From the NCBI GenBank assembly GCA_001936135.1, contig CP012817.1:3782001-3846000 (forward strand): a stretch of DNA of 64,000 nucleotides, written 5' to 3'. A program made the position numbers and the translations under genes. Source of the stretch: Saccharomycopsis fibuligera x Saccharomycopsis cf. fibuligera (lineage: Eukaryota > Ascomycota > Saccharomycetes > Ascoideales > Saccharomycopsidaceae). The notes below the pieces were generated by a model, which did no database searches, was not told the DNA's origin, and saw only the letters and a program-made list of their open reading frames with translations. Positions 1 through 10,364 of the stretch are shown here, piece after piece (position 1 is the first letter of the stretch; the number at the start of each line of letters is the position of its first letter).

Positions 1-105
1 CAGCTTTTGGATGCCATACCAGTACTAATATCAGCATCACAAAAGCAAAAGCCAACACAACCACCAACACACTAAAAAAAACTAAAAAAAAGACCACAAG
101 CCAAA

Positions 106-165
106 ATGAGCCTGAAAAAGGCACAAGTGGAAGAATGGTTAATAATTTTCCAGTCGCAGCGCTAA
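106..165 (+). other. upstream ORF overlapping the next start codon
   Basis: A 19-codon ORF begins at the ATG at 106 and ends in TAA at 165. The ATG of the downstream gene is at 135, in another frame and inside this uORF. A ribosome starting at 106 would pass the main start. It may lower translation of the main ORF, or transcription may start downstream of 106. The sequence alone cannot decide. Confidence 0.35.
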
Positions 166-1472
166 CAGACGGCAATAATGAATCATGGAGCCCATTCAAG
201 GAGCTCGAGTTGGAACTTAAACTTTGTCAAGTTGAAGATGGAGAATATGAAAGTGAAAGTGTGGATATTGATGTCGCTAGTTCATCACCAACATTGTCGC
301 CTTTTTTCAATAACAACTATGAGGCAAATATTGATAGAGATATTGAAAGAACTGAAAATAGTTATGAAAATAGCTACAAAAACGTTAATAGTATCAGCAG
401 TAACGTTACTGTCAACAGTATACTCGATGAAAACAGTGATAATGACTTGGACTTGGATATCAGCATCGACTGGATTGATGCTATTAATTTTGACACCGGC
501 TTCAATACGAACCTCGATATTAATTTACTACCGTTGTGTTCATTGCAGCTGCCAGTAGTTTCCTCTCCGTTAATAGAGCAAAATCAAACCCAACTACAAA
601 AGGACAGTAATAAGAAAACTAGTGGTGGGTTCTTTAGCTTGGATAGCTTGACAAAGGATATTGATTTGAGAAAAGAGACAGAAAAGATCCGTTTTAGTAA
701 CAACAAGGCAAAAAGTCACACTAAAAATAAAAATATCAGCAGCAATGGGGATAATAGCCATACAAATATCGAAGATGCTATTACCACAATAGACTGTGAC
801 TTCGGCTTAGATTTCGACCTTGATCTTGACTTTGGAGATTTCGATCTTGATGTCAGTTTCAATGATGTGCTGTACTCAATTGGAGAAGATGAATCAAGCA
901 GAAATAATCTGGATGCTTCTTCTAATAGCTCAGAAAGTATTGATAAAAGTCGTATGCTTAGTTCTAAGGTAAATGGTCTCACCTCAAAAGATTGTTTGAC
1001 AGTTGAGTCAAAATTGCAAGCGCCAACACCAGCACCGGCAGTATCATCTATGCAACAGCCATCAAAATTACCAGAAAGACCAAAAAACACACACAGTGAA
1101 AGTTCTGTACATGAAATAGCTGCAATGAGTAATCACAAAGGAATTTTGAAAAACAGTAATAACAATAACAAAAGGCTGAACAAAGCACGAATGATGACCA
1201 ATCACACTGCAATCACTACCGAAAAAACTAGAAATAATCAAAATAATGACACATTACAATCATGTTTACCAGTGGCCACAGTCAGTTTTTCACGAAAAGT
1301 TCAAGTTTCTAGAACTTACTCCTCGCAGGCATACGACCGACATGCAGACAAATGTAACACTTCTTGCATTTTGCATCCACTGTTGGTGGATCAGATTAAA
1401 AGGGAAGTTAATGAGTTCAAAAGAAGTATGGTGGTTCATAGAATGAGTGTACAAAATACCCATTACTATTGA
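135..1472 (+). CDS. acidic protein with Bni4/Afr1-like C-terminal tail (possible PP1 targeting subunit)
   Basis: This gene encodes 445 residues. Most of it is Asn/Ser/Asp-rich and probably disordered, with a striking alternating Asp-Leu/Phe patch around residues 220-245. The last 60 or so residues look structured and conserved. They contain VSF, then KVQVSRTYSSQAYDRH, a Cys pair, and a helix ending KREVNEFKRSMVVH. This resembles from memory the C-terminal block of fungal Bni4/Afr1-type proteins, which bind the Glc7 (PP1) phosphatase through a V-x-F motif and tether it to septin or chitin-synthesis sites. Here V-S-F lacks the preceding basic residue, so docking is not certain. The start at 135 is the first ATG in frame. 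A relationship to Bni4 or Afr1 is likely, but orthology is not shown. Confidence 0.5.
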   Translation: MVNNFPVAALTDGNNESWSPFKELELELKLCQVEDGEYESESVDIDVASSSPTLSPFFNNNYEANIDRDIERTENSYENSYKNVNSISSNVTVNSILDENSDNDLDLDISIDWIDAINFDTGFNTNLDINLLPLCSLQLPVVSSPLIEQNQTQLQKDSNKKTSGGFFSLDSLTKDIDLRKETEKIRFSNNKAKSHTKNKNISSNGDNSHTNIEDAITTIDCDFGLDFDLDLDFGDFDLDVSFNDVLYSIGEDESSRNNLDASSNSSESIDKSRMLSSKVNGLTSKDCLTVESKLQAPTPAPAVSSMQQPSKLPERPKNTHSESSVHEIAAMSNHKGILKNSNNNNKRLNKARMMTNHTAITTEKTRNNQNNDTLQSCLPVATVSFSRKVQVSRTYSSQAYDRHADKCNTSCILHPLLVDQIKREVNEFKRSMVVHRMSVQNTHYY

Positions 1473-1636
1473 TATTTTTAGATTGCAGCAAATTTTTATT
1501 TTCCGTGCTTTTAATGGTTGACGTCTAATTGGTATCACTAAAATGTATTATATTGTATTATTATTATTACTTCTCTATACATATTACTTTTGCTTTTTTA
1601 TTTGCTACCCTTCTAAGATTTATGAATTTATTTTTT

Positions 1637-1674
<38 letters not shown>

Positions 1675-2280
1675 GAAGAAGAGCATAATTAATTGTGGTA
1701 GTAATTTATCTGAAAAACATGGCAAACACATCACAATATCATTATTATGAGGTGACTTTTTTTGTGTACGCTATAAATATAGGGAATTAATGATTTGCAA
1801 CAAAACGAAAACAGCGACAACAGAAGCAATTAATTGCTAATTACAGGTCTGTATTTCACAAAATTTGATAACGTAAGTAAAATATAATACATACTTTCAG
1901 TTGGTGCCAGTGAGAAGTGGAAATTGCTGGAACTGAAGGGTTCACTCTGCTTTCGTTTCCTTTGTTCAATGAATCTACTTCGTTCAATTCAACATGCATG
2001 ATACCTCTATGAGCTTATAAACTATAGTCATGTGTCATGTCTTTTCCAGAATGTCCAATACTCAATACAATAAAGTAACTTTGGTAGAGATCAAGTACAC
2101 TTACATTAATGTTGAATGAATGCCATATATTTACTATTTAGAAGGTCTCTTTGTGCTCACCAAGTTTTGAAAGATTCACAATACAAATGCAAGCTATCCA
2201 TGCACCCAAACTCACCAGCAACATCGCCTTCATCACTACAGCTAAACTTGCTACGCAACAAGTAATCTTCGATGGTATTG
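1473..2280. other. intergenic region, 3' flank with a long poly(T) run
   Basis: No gene is visible. A 35-nt T run lies at 1639-1673, downstream of the preceding gene. The rest is AT-rich. The last 150 bases may be the far end of the decayed minus-strand gene annotated next, but no frame there is convincing. Confidence 0.6.
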
Positions 2281-2985
2281 CTATAAAAACATGCCAAAAA
2301 TTTCCAACTCACTCAAAAGCTGTTCATGATACACTTCATCCGCTCTGACTATCTTGTTGGATGTAACGGGGTTTATCAAGTCTATCAAAATATAGACACT
2401 CCATTGCAGTTCTGTGAAACTTTTAACAAATTATGGGGTATCTTCATTATAAATGTTGCTGCCATCATCTTCATATTGTGGCTTAAGAGCATAGAGTTCT
2501 GGATTCGTAAACACGAGCTTTTTGGCTTCGTGGTTCTGCAGAGAGTAGTCAAGTGGATAAATATTAACATATGTTTGCAAAAGAAGGTCAATTTCTTTGG
2601 TGGTGACTTTTTCATTGACTTTAAAGATATTTTTAATGTTATCGTCAAGGATTACTTTGTCTATCAATAGTTGATGAATATTTTTGGAACTACTGAATGC
2701 CAAAGCAAAGTTGGAGACTTGATGGCTTTCGTGGTTTTTGTGTCGGATTTGTAATCTATTGGAGAATATCCTGTACGGTAGTAAAATTATATAAAATTTG
2801 TTTGATATTAGGGTCAGTACGAGTTATCAGCATAATACTGTTTGGATTCACTATGTGCCACACTGATTCAAGTAGCGATGCAATTTTGCAACTTCATGCT
2901 CCAATTAAGCAAAAGAAACAAATATGACATTGCAGTCAATCTACTTGTACTTATTTGTGGTCTCGTTGAATATGCGCCACTGACT
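2281..2985 (-). pseudogene. decayed protein-coding relic, minus strand
   Basis: Read on the minus strand, coding-like stretches follow each other in changing frames. About 2985-2851 runs into a stop at 2851-2853 and has two earlier in-frame stops, one at 2905-2907. Then 2851-2756 is open, followed by a stop. Then 2720-2431 is open, about 90 codons with no ATG start. Then 2427-2281 is open for 48 codons. Each segment ends almost exactly where the next begins. Composition is that of a normal helical, Leu/Ile/Lys/Asn-rich protein, not of random AT-rich DNA. I do not recognise the family. It is best explained as a gene killed by several frameshifts and stops. Chance ORFs are the alternative. Confidence 0.42.
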
Positions 2986-3441
2986 GCTATTATAGCATAA
3001 ATGCTGTTGAAAAATGGCTGGAGTTGGAGATCTAGGCCGAATGAGTTACGAGGAAAAGGAATTAAAAAGAATCACTGGGGCAGTGTCTGTTGAAAAGGCA
3101 GCGAAGTTCTATAGGTTTAAGACAAGGTCATTGGCGAGGGACCATTGAACTATTGACGAACCGTGCGACCCGGGGTAAGTAGGGGAGAACCTTTCATGAA
3201 TGGTAGCTGATACGCGTGTTAGGAAATTTGAAGAATATAAATTAAAAGAACCATCATGTTTATAAATGGCCTTCGACTGAGGTTATGTTGGGACTCTTTT
3301 CCGGTTGACAGTGTGCAAGGTCACGTGAAATATTATACAGCGCAGTATTTTTGATGCCAGATATTTTCAACATTAAATCACAGCCAATAGATAACACCAG
3401 AAACACGAGCACAAGCAGACATAGATAACAGACTCAAACAC
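2986..3441. other. intergenic region and promoter of the LIM-RhoGEF gene
   Basis: It holds a 44-codon ORF at 3014-3148, listed separately. Beyond that it shows only AT-rich promoter-like sequence. No RNA gene is seen. Confidence 0.5.
3014..3148 (+). other. 44-codon ORF with faint helix-turn-helix look
   Basis: The ORF runs from ATG at 3014 to TGA at 3148. Its middle, EEKELKRITGAVSVEKAAKF, then RSL, resembles the Psq/CENP-B-type helix-turn-helix found at the N-terminus of pogo-like transposases. It is far too short to be a transposase. It could be a fossil fragment or chance. No terminal repeats were seen. Confidence 0.15.
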
Positions 3442-5823
3442 ATGCCTTCCAGTCTGCCAGCCTCCTCGCGCAGCAATACCAGCGCTTCCAGACGGCTGAT
3501 GCTAGCCACTGTCACAAGTCTGCCCTTGAAATCACGCCCTGCTGATACCGTCTTTACAACCACAACCATAAGCGAGTCACCAGCCGTGTCCCTCGACACT
3601 ATCAAAACCTTTGAAGAAAAATATCAACTTACGGTACTGCTCAGTGGCCTTTACACAACAGATCACCCTTCAAAACCTCTAGTATCTCAACTTGTATCTG
3701 CAACCAATAGTTTTTTTACCATTTTCGAGGCCCTGGTGTCTGCCTTTAAATTCTGCTGCTTGTCCCGTCAGAAGCACAAGACTATTGAAGTGATCGGGCT
3801 CTTACTCTGCGATATAGAACAGGTGTACACTATCCTCGAATATTTCATATTTATTACAAGACATCAAGATGAAGCTATCACTGCTCAGCTTATAGGTTTG
3901 AAAGATAATGGAGAATCCGTACACCGCTGGGTCCTCAAGATGCTCAAGTATGCAATCTTCCCGCCGATCGACCCAAAATTTATCAAGCAAGATATATATA
4001 ACATCGCTAATGGTCTTACTGACGCGGTGCTTGAAGCTATTTCGTACTTAGTACAAAGATTACTTGTTGTTAAGCAAAACACGAGCCTATTACAATCGTA
4101 TATTGCAATAATATCCTCTGTGGTGCAGCGCAGCCGGCGCAAATTCGAAATTACTCAGAAGCTCGAGTTGTGGTTAGATGAACAGTCCACTTGCACTAAA
4201 TGCACTAAACAGATTCAGTTTCAGCCCTGCATCAAAGAGCTCCAAACTCGTTTGAAATGGCATTTGGATTGCTGTTTTTGTGCTAACTGTCAACAAAGGC
4301 TCTTTAAAAATCATTTGATGTATGCTACGCTAGACTCAACCAACAATAATATCACTTGCTCACATTGTAACCTTACCAGTAACTCTGAACCAGAGCAACA
4401 ACTGCTGCAACTACAGCCTATGAGATTCAATCAATTCAAGCGGATTTCTATGCGCATGCAGTCAATTTCTTTGCTCAAAATTAAAATTCTCGAGACCGTA
4501 CAAGAACTAGAGGATGAAAACTACGGCTACATTTGTCAAGAATGGGTCAACTATTGGCGCATGGACAATGATGATCTTCGGAAATTTGATCGTACTACAC
4601 AAAAAATTCAATCAGCTATATTTGAACTTATCCACCGTCAGCAATTCTTTGTCGACAGTGCCACTGATTTTTTGCGCTTGGGTGACAAATTTTTAAAAGA
4701 TGCAATGGAGTTACAAGCAGATCTGCAAGAGCATAATACAAACTTGCACTACTGCTACGACGTGGTTTTTAAACCGGTAAAAGAACTTCGCAAAATTCAT
4801 AAGCGATTGTTATTGTCGCCAATGACCCGATTTTTGTCTGACCAAGGAATGATTGTCAAAAACCTGATATTTAAACTTTACTTAAACTGGATCAACAAGT
4901 CATATTTTGCCTATGAAAATTATTTGGTCAATTTAGCTGAATCAGAGCTTATGCTTGTCCTTGACAAAGTCAAACCACAGCACCAACAGCATTTACTTAA
5001 TTGGATTAAGAGGCAGAAGTCAGCAAAACTTGAGAAACTCATTCTGGGTGAATTTTACTATCAAATCATTCAAACAAAAGAAATTCTTAAAAATATAGAA
5101 GGCAACATTGATCATTCTGATCCTGAAAATGCAATAATCTTGCAGACTTCAAGCCTCATTGATAAGTATAGTTTTACTCTCCATGCGGTACTTGACCGTG
5201 CAGTGACAAGATCATATCTTAGCAGGATTCAGAACTTGGAGGTAAAAAGGCAAGATGTGCATTACAAAAAGCATGCCTTTGTGAGATACAAGAGTAAAGT
5301 TACCGGTGAAGTGGTGGATTGTTGCTTGATTTTGCTTAATATGTGCTTGGTGATAACAAAGCTTGGTTGGGGTAGTAGTATTGTGAATAATGCCACAGAT
5401 AATGCTGGTGGCAGCAGTATAGGTCCAGGTGCCCTTATGAATTCGAACGGTTCTAGCCTTACTCTTAACAGCACCATAACTAATAATAATAGTATCTCTA
5501 ATAATAGTAACGGTAACAATAGCAGCAATAATGGTTCCAACAGCGGCAATCATAGCAATCATAGCGTTAATTATAACAGCAGTTACTATGGTACTGTTAA
5601 TAACTACAATGGCAATATTGGTGGTGATTATAATAACGGTGCGTATGGTCATGGATTTACTTTCATAAAGTTTGCTCCACTCATATATGTGGAAAACTTG
5701 GAATATGAACAAGTTGATGCTAAATTATTCATTTCCGATAAAACGAAACGAGACATGGAGCCATATAAAGTGCATTTTAAGTCTGAGGATGAGGCGGCGA
5801 CTTGGGTGAATATTAATATTTGA
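3442..5823 (+). CDS. LIM domain plus RhoGEF (DH-PH-like) protein
   Basis: This gene encodes 793 residues. The N-terminal 240 are helical and unassigned. A complete LIM signature follows: C251-x2-C254, H274-x2-C277-x2-C280-x2-C283, and C306-x2-C309. Residues about 385-580 read as a Dbl-homology RhoGEF domain, starting with the helix around KIQSAIFELIHRQQFFV and including a KxLLLSPMTRFL-like segment. Residues about 590-793 look like the following PH domain. It is interrupted at about 645-737 by an Asn/Ser/Gly-rich insert, then resumes with FTFIKFAPLIYVENLE and ends near ATW. The product probably activates a Rho-type GTPase in cell-wall or polarity signalling at the cortex. No CNH domain follows, unlike Rom2/Tus1. 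The DH and PH calls are by eye and weaker than the LIM call. Confidence 0.6.
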   Translation: MPSSLPASSRSNTSASRRLMLATVTSLPLKSRPADTVFTTTTISESPAVSLDTIKTFEEKYQLTVLLSGLYTTDHPSKPLVSQLVSATNSFFTIFEALVSAFKFCCLSRQKHKTIEVIGLLLCDIEQVYTILEYFIFITRHQDEAITAQLIGLKDNGESVHRWVLKMLKYAIFPPIDPKFIKQDIYNIANGLTDAVLEAISYLVQRLLVVKQNTSLLQSYIAIISSVVQRSRRKFEITQKLELWLDEQSTCTKCTKQIQFQPCIKELQTRLKWHLDCCFCANCQQRLFKNHLMYATLDSTNNNITCSHCNLTSNSEPEQQLLQLQPMRFNQFKRISMRMQSISLLKIKILETVQELEDENYGYICQEWVNYWRMDNDDLRKFDRTTQKIQSAIFELIHRQQFFVDSATDFLRLGDKFLKDAMELQADLQEHNTNLHYCYDVVFKPVKELRKIHKRLLLSPMTRFLSDQGMIVKNLIFKLYLNWINKSYFAYENYLVNLAESELMLVLDKVKPQHQQHLLNWIKRQKSAKLEKLILGEFYYQIIQTKEILKNIEGNIDHSDPENAIILQTSSLIDKYSFTLHAVLDRAVTRSYLSRIQNLEVKRQDVHYKKHAFVRYKSKVTGEVVDCCLILLNMCLVITKLGWGSSIVNNATDNAGGSSIGPGALMNSNGSSLTLNSTITNNNSISNNSNGNNSSNNGSNSGNHSNHSVNYNSSYYGTVNNYNGNIGGDYNNGAYGHGFTFIKFAPLIYVENLEYEQVDAKLFISDKTKRDMEPYKVHFKSEDEAATWVNINI

Positions 5824-6134
5824 GATTTCTAGATTGATCCAATTAGACAGACAGTGTCGGTGTATTTTTCTTTGTTTGGAACCGAACTATACTGTGTGTT
5901 TCGTTAATCAACGCCTATGAGACCATTAACTATCTCCCAATGTTTTCAAATGCAATTTTTAAGATATTTTTCACCATATGTGTTACACTTGATTCAGAAC
6001 TTTGAAAAGTTGTGTTTATTAAAGTTCGATTTGACTTAGAAATGCCTATTCAAATAGTTACTAAACTAATGTATTATAATGTATTATTTGCTTTTTTTTT
6101 CTTCTAGAAATTTATTGATAGTTTTTTTGGCCTT

Positions 6135-6166
<32 letters not shown>

Positions 6167-7597
6167 TATATACTCCCCATATACTATGTATGTATATACT
6201 ATAGTAGCTATTGCGTGCGATTATTAGTTGGCTTTTTTTATTTTATTTATTGGTGATCACGACTTTGCCATGCATGTTGGAATAAACCAAAAAAAAAAAG
6301 GAAAAGTGACAGACACCGTGGAGTAAAAAATAGCTGTTACATTCATCTCAATACTCCCTCAGGTGAGCCATCACAGAAATATAGCCACAATATTAGTTTA
6401 CTTGTAAAATATTTGAATTATATATCTTTAACCTCTTTCTATATAAGCAATTATTAAACGAGCAGGTCTTTTATTTTCTTTTTTTATCTCCCAGACATCA
6501 AGCAAATATCTTAACTCTACCAAAGTCTTAATTGCAAAGTTCTTCAATAATCCGCACACTTAGTCACATTTTGTACAGCAATCTTTTGACTAGTTCCCTT
6601 CAAGAGACAACACTTGAGCTCACAATTCAAAAAGTTATTAAGTTGCTTTTATTTTTGCGTTGATTTTCACACTTTCTATTTAAAAAAATAAATTTTTTTC
6701 TTGTTATTTGCCTTAGTTAAGAAATTCAAGCAACTATACCCGGCACTCTGGTAACATTCTGTATATGCATACTAAAGCTTGAAGAGATTTAAGCAAAACA
6801 TCAAGCTATATGCTGTGTTTTCTCGTAGTGTATGATATGGAGGTCTTTGCTGCTAGCATCTGATGAACACAATTTCTTTTGTTATAAGACCTTCCAGTTT
6901 GAGTTTGTTTTTCTACCATGTAACTAAACCGTTTCTTGTAAACAATACGTGTGAAATTTAAAAGGGCCTGGACTATTTAGTATTTTAACACAAGGACGAA
7001 CAAGCGTCATAATCTTACAAAGCTGTATCATAGCTTCTGCAGTTCCTTGTTTTTTATCGCAATTACAATCTGGAAAAGAGAATAAATCCATGTCACTAAT
7101 TGTTTTTAGTTTGTGGCTTAAGCACTCGATTATTTTTGAGTTTTATTTCTATTTTTATATATATCTTCAAAACATCTTTAAAACAGGCGCATCCGTCTTT
7201 GGTATTTGTTCTCCACAATCTGTCATATATAGCCGACGAGCCCGAACAAAAAAAGCTAAAAAAACACCTCGAGGAGATGCATATAGGTGCGTGAGATGGT
7301 GATCCAACATCATTTCAGTTCGGCAGTTAGTGAGAAACCGTTGTTTCTTTCTTTTTCTTTTATTTTTGAAAAAATTTTTTAAAGCCTTGTAATCTGATGT
7401 GTTTATACTATAATTTCATTAAGCTAAGAGGAAAAACTTCCTCAATATTTGCGATATAGCGTCTGCTAGGTTCCAGTGGCGTTGTATGTGATTCTATCAT
7501 AGCAGGACGGAATTTCTACAATCATGTTCTAGAATATAACAGCTATCAATAATAAATTATGCATTCTATGCTACTTCTTTTCAACTTCCTTCCCACT
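5824..7597. other. long intergenic region between convergent genes
   Basis: The region is AT-rich. It holds a (TTA)n-(TA)n microsatellite at 6133-6172 and two overlapping short ORFs near 7090-7302 that look accidental. I found no tRNA or snoRNA signature that holds up. Confidence 0.6.
6133..6172. repeat. (TTA)n followed by (TA)n microsatellite
   Basis: About five TTA units run directly into about eleven TA units. This is simple sequence in a non-coding 3' flank. Confidence 0.9.
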
Positions 7598-9229
7598 TCA
7601 TTTCTTCTGCTGTTTAGAAAACTCCTCCTTGAGTTTTCTAAAATTTTTACTTCTTTCAGTATGTCTAGCCTTCTTGACCTTAGGTTTCTTAATTTTACCA
7701 TTCTTGATGCTTACCCCTTTACCTTCTTGAGCTCTAGCACCTTCAATGATTACTTTACCTGCTTCAGATCTATCTTTTCTTCCCAAAATAGACTTAGCTC
7801 TACCTAATTTGGTCTTTTGCTTTTCAGTTAAATTTGCTGATGCTGCTAATCCAGTCTGCACTCTAGAATCGAAAAGTGCCTTCTTTTCAGAATTACTCTT
7901 TTTGCATCTAGAAACTCTTAAAGTTCTTGCCTTTTTCTTCTTTTTGCCATCTTCTCCATCGTTACTGCTAGCACTCACTGATTTCATTTCTTTGTTGTTG
8001 AGAAGTAAAGCTTTGGAAACACTCACTGGTTCTTCGAACTGAACATAAGCAAAACCTTTTCCCACGTTAGTTTTTGGATCTCTTACAACTCTGACATATT
8101 CAATCTTACCACAAGACTCAAAAAATCTCCATAAGGATTCTTCAACTTCCGTGAAATCCAAGTTACCTATAAATATACTTCTATTGTTGTCTTTTTTGCA
8201 TGGATGTGCCACAGAATCAACCCTCAAATGATGCTCCAAAAACATTTCACCATTGAATTTCAATGCTTTCCCTATAGAATCCTTAGATTTGAAAACAATG
8301 TAAGCATTAACGGTGTCTTTGAAATCATGAAACTTCTTAGTAATGAAAGCGGCTTTTTTAGGTATTTGTTCGCTAAATGCAATAGATCTAAACCTCACTG
8401 ATTCAATTTGACCAAATTCTTGGAATTTCTTCTTTAATGATTTTTCATCTTTTTTGTTTGTTATCACTGAGGAAGACAAGTTGCCGACGAATAATGTTCT
8501 TTCGGCTTTTTCCAATTCTGATTCTTTCAATTCAATCGCTTTTGCTTCTGTAACAGATGATTTTTCTTTCTTATCATCTTCTTCACTATACTTTTTCTCT
8601 TCACTGTCGCCTGGTTTTTCTTCTTCCTCGTCTTCTGGTTTTTCATCCTTATACAAACGTTCCAAGTATTTTTCTTCCAAATCTTCATTTTCCTCGACAG
8701 CCTTCTTCATCTTCTTAACCTTCTTTTGCTGCTTCTTTTCTACTGCTTCTTCATCTTTTATTTGTTCATCACTTTCCTCTTTTTCTTCTTCTTCACCACT
8801 CTGCTCCCCTTCTAAGCTTTCCTGACCTTCCCCTTCACTAGATTCACGCTCTTCTTCTCTGACGACTGGCTCTAAATAAGTTCTCTGCTTCACAACTGGT
8901 CTAGTAAGTGGTCCAGCAGAAGCACCGCCAAACAATGAGCTGATCTTGCTATCAAAGTTTTCCTGCTTTTGCAAAACAGATCCGAATAGTTTAGCTTCGA
9001 GAGATTCCGATTCAGCAGCGGCTTTCACCACTTGTTCGGTACTTTTCTTATTACTACTGTTTTTTCTGCTGTTCTGCTTTTTATCTTTTTTATCCTTTTT
9101 GTCTTTCTTGTCCTTCTTATCTTGCTTCTTATCTTGTTTTGGAGCAGAGGTGAGGGAGTCTTTGGCCACTTTAGCGGTTTTGGTGACCTTACTATCCTCA
9201 CTGGCCTTAGACTTGCTTTTTGACCCCAT
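7598..9229 (-). CDS. NOP12: nucleolar RNA-binding protein Nop12-like
   Basis: The product has 543 residues. The N-terminal half is highly charged (Lys/Glu-rich), with DKKDK repeats. Two RRM domains follow. The first begins at RTLFVGNLSS and contains a long internal loop typical of Nop12. The second begins at RSIFIGNLDF and has an RNP1-like KGFAYVQFEE. The tail is very basic and ends KEEFSKQQKK, fitting nucleolar targeting. Yeast Nop12 acts in pre-25S rRNA processing for 60S subunits; its usual length is about 460 residues, and the excess here is acidic low-complexity sequence. Domain order, the first-RRM insertion and the basic tail make the assignment strong. Confidence 0.87.
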   Translation of the reverse strand: MGSKSKSKASEDSKVTKTAKVAKDSLTSAPKQDKKQDKKDKKDKKDKKDKKQNSRKNSSNKKSTEQVVKAAAESESLEAKLFGSVLQKQENFDSKISSLFGGASAGPLTRPVVKQRTYLEPVVREEERESSEGEGQESLEGEQSGEEEEKEESDEQIKDEEAVEKKQQKKVKKMKKAVEENEDLEEKYLERLYKDEKPEDEEEEKPGDSEEKKYSEEDDKKEKSSVTEAKAIELKESELEKAERTLFVGNLSSSVITNKKDEKSLKKKFQEFGQIESVRFRSIAFSEQIPKKAAFITKKFHDFKDTVNAYIVFKSKDSIGKALKFNGEMFLEHHLRVDSVAHPCKKDNNRSIFIGNLDFTEVEESLWRFFESCGKIEYVRVVRDPKTNVGKGFAYVQFEEPVSVSKALLLNNKEMKSVSASSNDGEDGKKKKKARTLRVSRCKKSNSEKKALFDSRVQTGLAASANLTEKQKTKLGRAKSILGRKDRSEAGKVIIEGARAQEGKGVSIKNGKIKKPKVKKARHTERSKNFRKLKEEFSKQQKK

Positions 9230-10284
9230 TATTACTTGATGATAAAAATGTATTATAACCTTGTACAGTAAAGGTTTACCTATAATTAGGTTTTAATAAT
9301 GTTGAAGTAATGCTGTAGTTTAGTCTCAATAATTATGCGCCATAGTGAAAAAAATTCACCTACACCCAGAAGCAGGTAAAAAAAAAAAAAAAATAAAAAA
9401 AAAAAAATTTGTCCCCATCGCGCGCCCGATGGAACTACCCGGAGATATTAATATCCCTTGTCTCTGGGTCATCGCGAGTTGTTTACGTTAGTCAACTGAT
9501 TATTGGAACAGCTATAAGGATGCAAGGTATATAGATTGTATAGCAAAAACAGAGAGTACAGACACCACCAAAAAATTTGGGATACCAAAAATAAATATAC
9601 TTTTTTTTCTGCTTAGACTGAATGAATCAATTGGACTCCCACTCAAAACTGGAATGAATGTAACTAGGTGCAAGTCAACTAGTCTTGGTTTTGGGCAGGT
9701 GAGGAAATATAATGGCAAAAGTCATCAATAGCTGGTTACACAAATGCGAACTCAAATAAAAGCATATTTAACGTGAAGTATAACAACACAATGTAATGTT
9801 CAGGCAAAAGTCTAAATTTTATTTTTTTACTTCCATAAGAGAAAATCTAACTATTTATAGCACTAATAGGAAGAATACAAGATTAAGATAGTATAGAATC
9901 ATGATTAGATACGTAGATCAATAAATAGACAGATTAATAAAAAATTAGGAAGAAACAACATAAACATAAACACGAAAAAACTAGTAAATACAAAGTATGA
10001 CAGTAGTTATTTGAACAATGACAAAACAGTGAGAATAATAACAATTATAACAATGTTAATGAAAATGAGAGATTAGCAGTAGCAGTCAAGCATTTGAAAG
10101 TTAAATGGAAAAAAAAAAAGAAAGCAAACAAAAGCATTGAAGACAAAAATAAAAAACAAAAAAAAAACCGTGCAATAAACGCAAAATAAAAAATGAAAAA
10201 TAAAAAAAAAAAAAAATAAGAATAATACAATGACATTATTCATCTAGATTTACAGAACGTCCACCACAACATAAAGCATAAAAA

Positions 10285-10330
<46 letters not shown>

Positions 10331-10364
10331 TCATCAAAACGTTACACCCACACCAGACTCAAGT
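9230..10364. other. NOP12 promoter and DEP1 3' flank
   Basis: Both neighbouring genes read to the left. The region is AT-rich, with A runs near 9380-9410 and a pure 42-nt A run at 10286-10327, which is a T run in the DEP1 sense strand just after its stop. No gene is visible. Confidence 0.65.
10286..10327. repeat. pure 42-nt poly(A) tract
   Basis: Forty-two uninterrupted A residues lie just downstream of the minus-strand DEP1-like stop codon. This is the longest homopolymer in the window. Confidence 0.95.

Noticed and set aside
7090-7302. Two overlapping ORFs (70 and 64 codons), one ending in a charged helix after a possible 3' splice site
   Set aside because: No branch site, no 5' splice partner and no upstream exon could be found. 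The tail alone is too short to support a gene.
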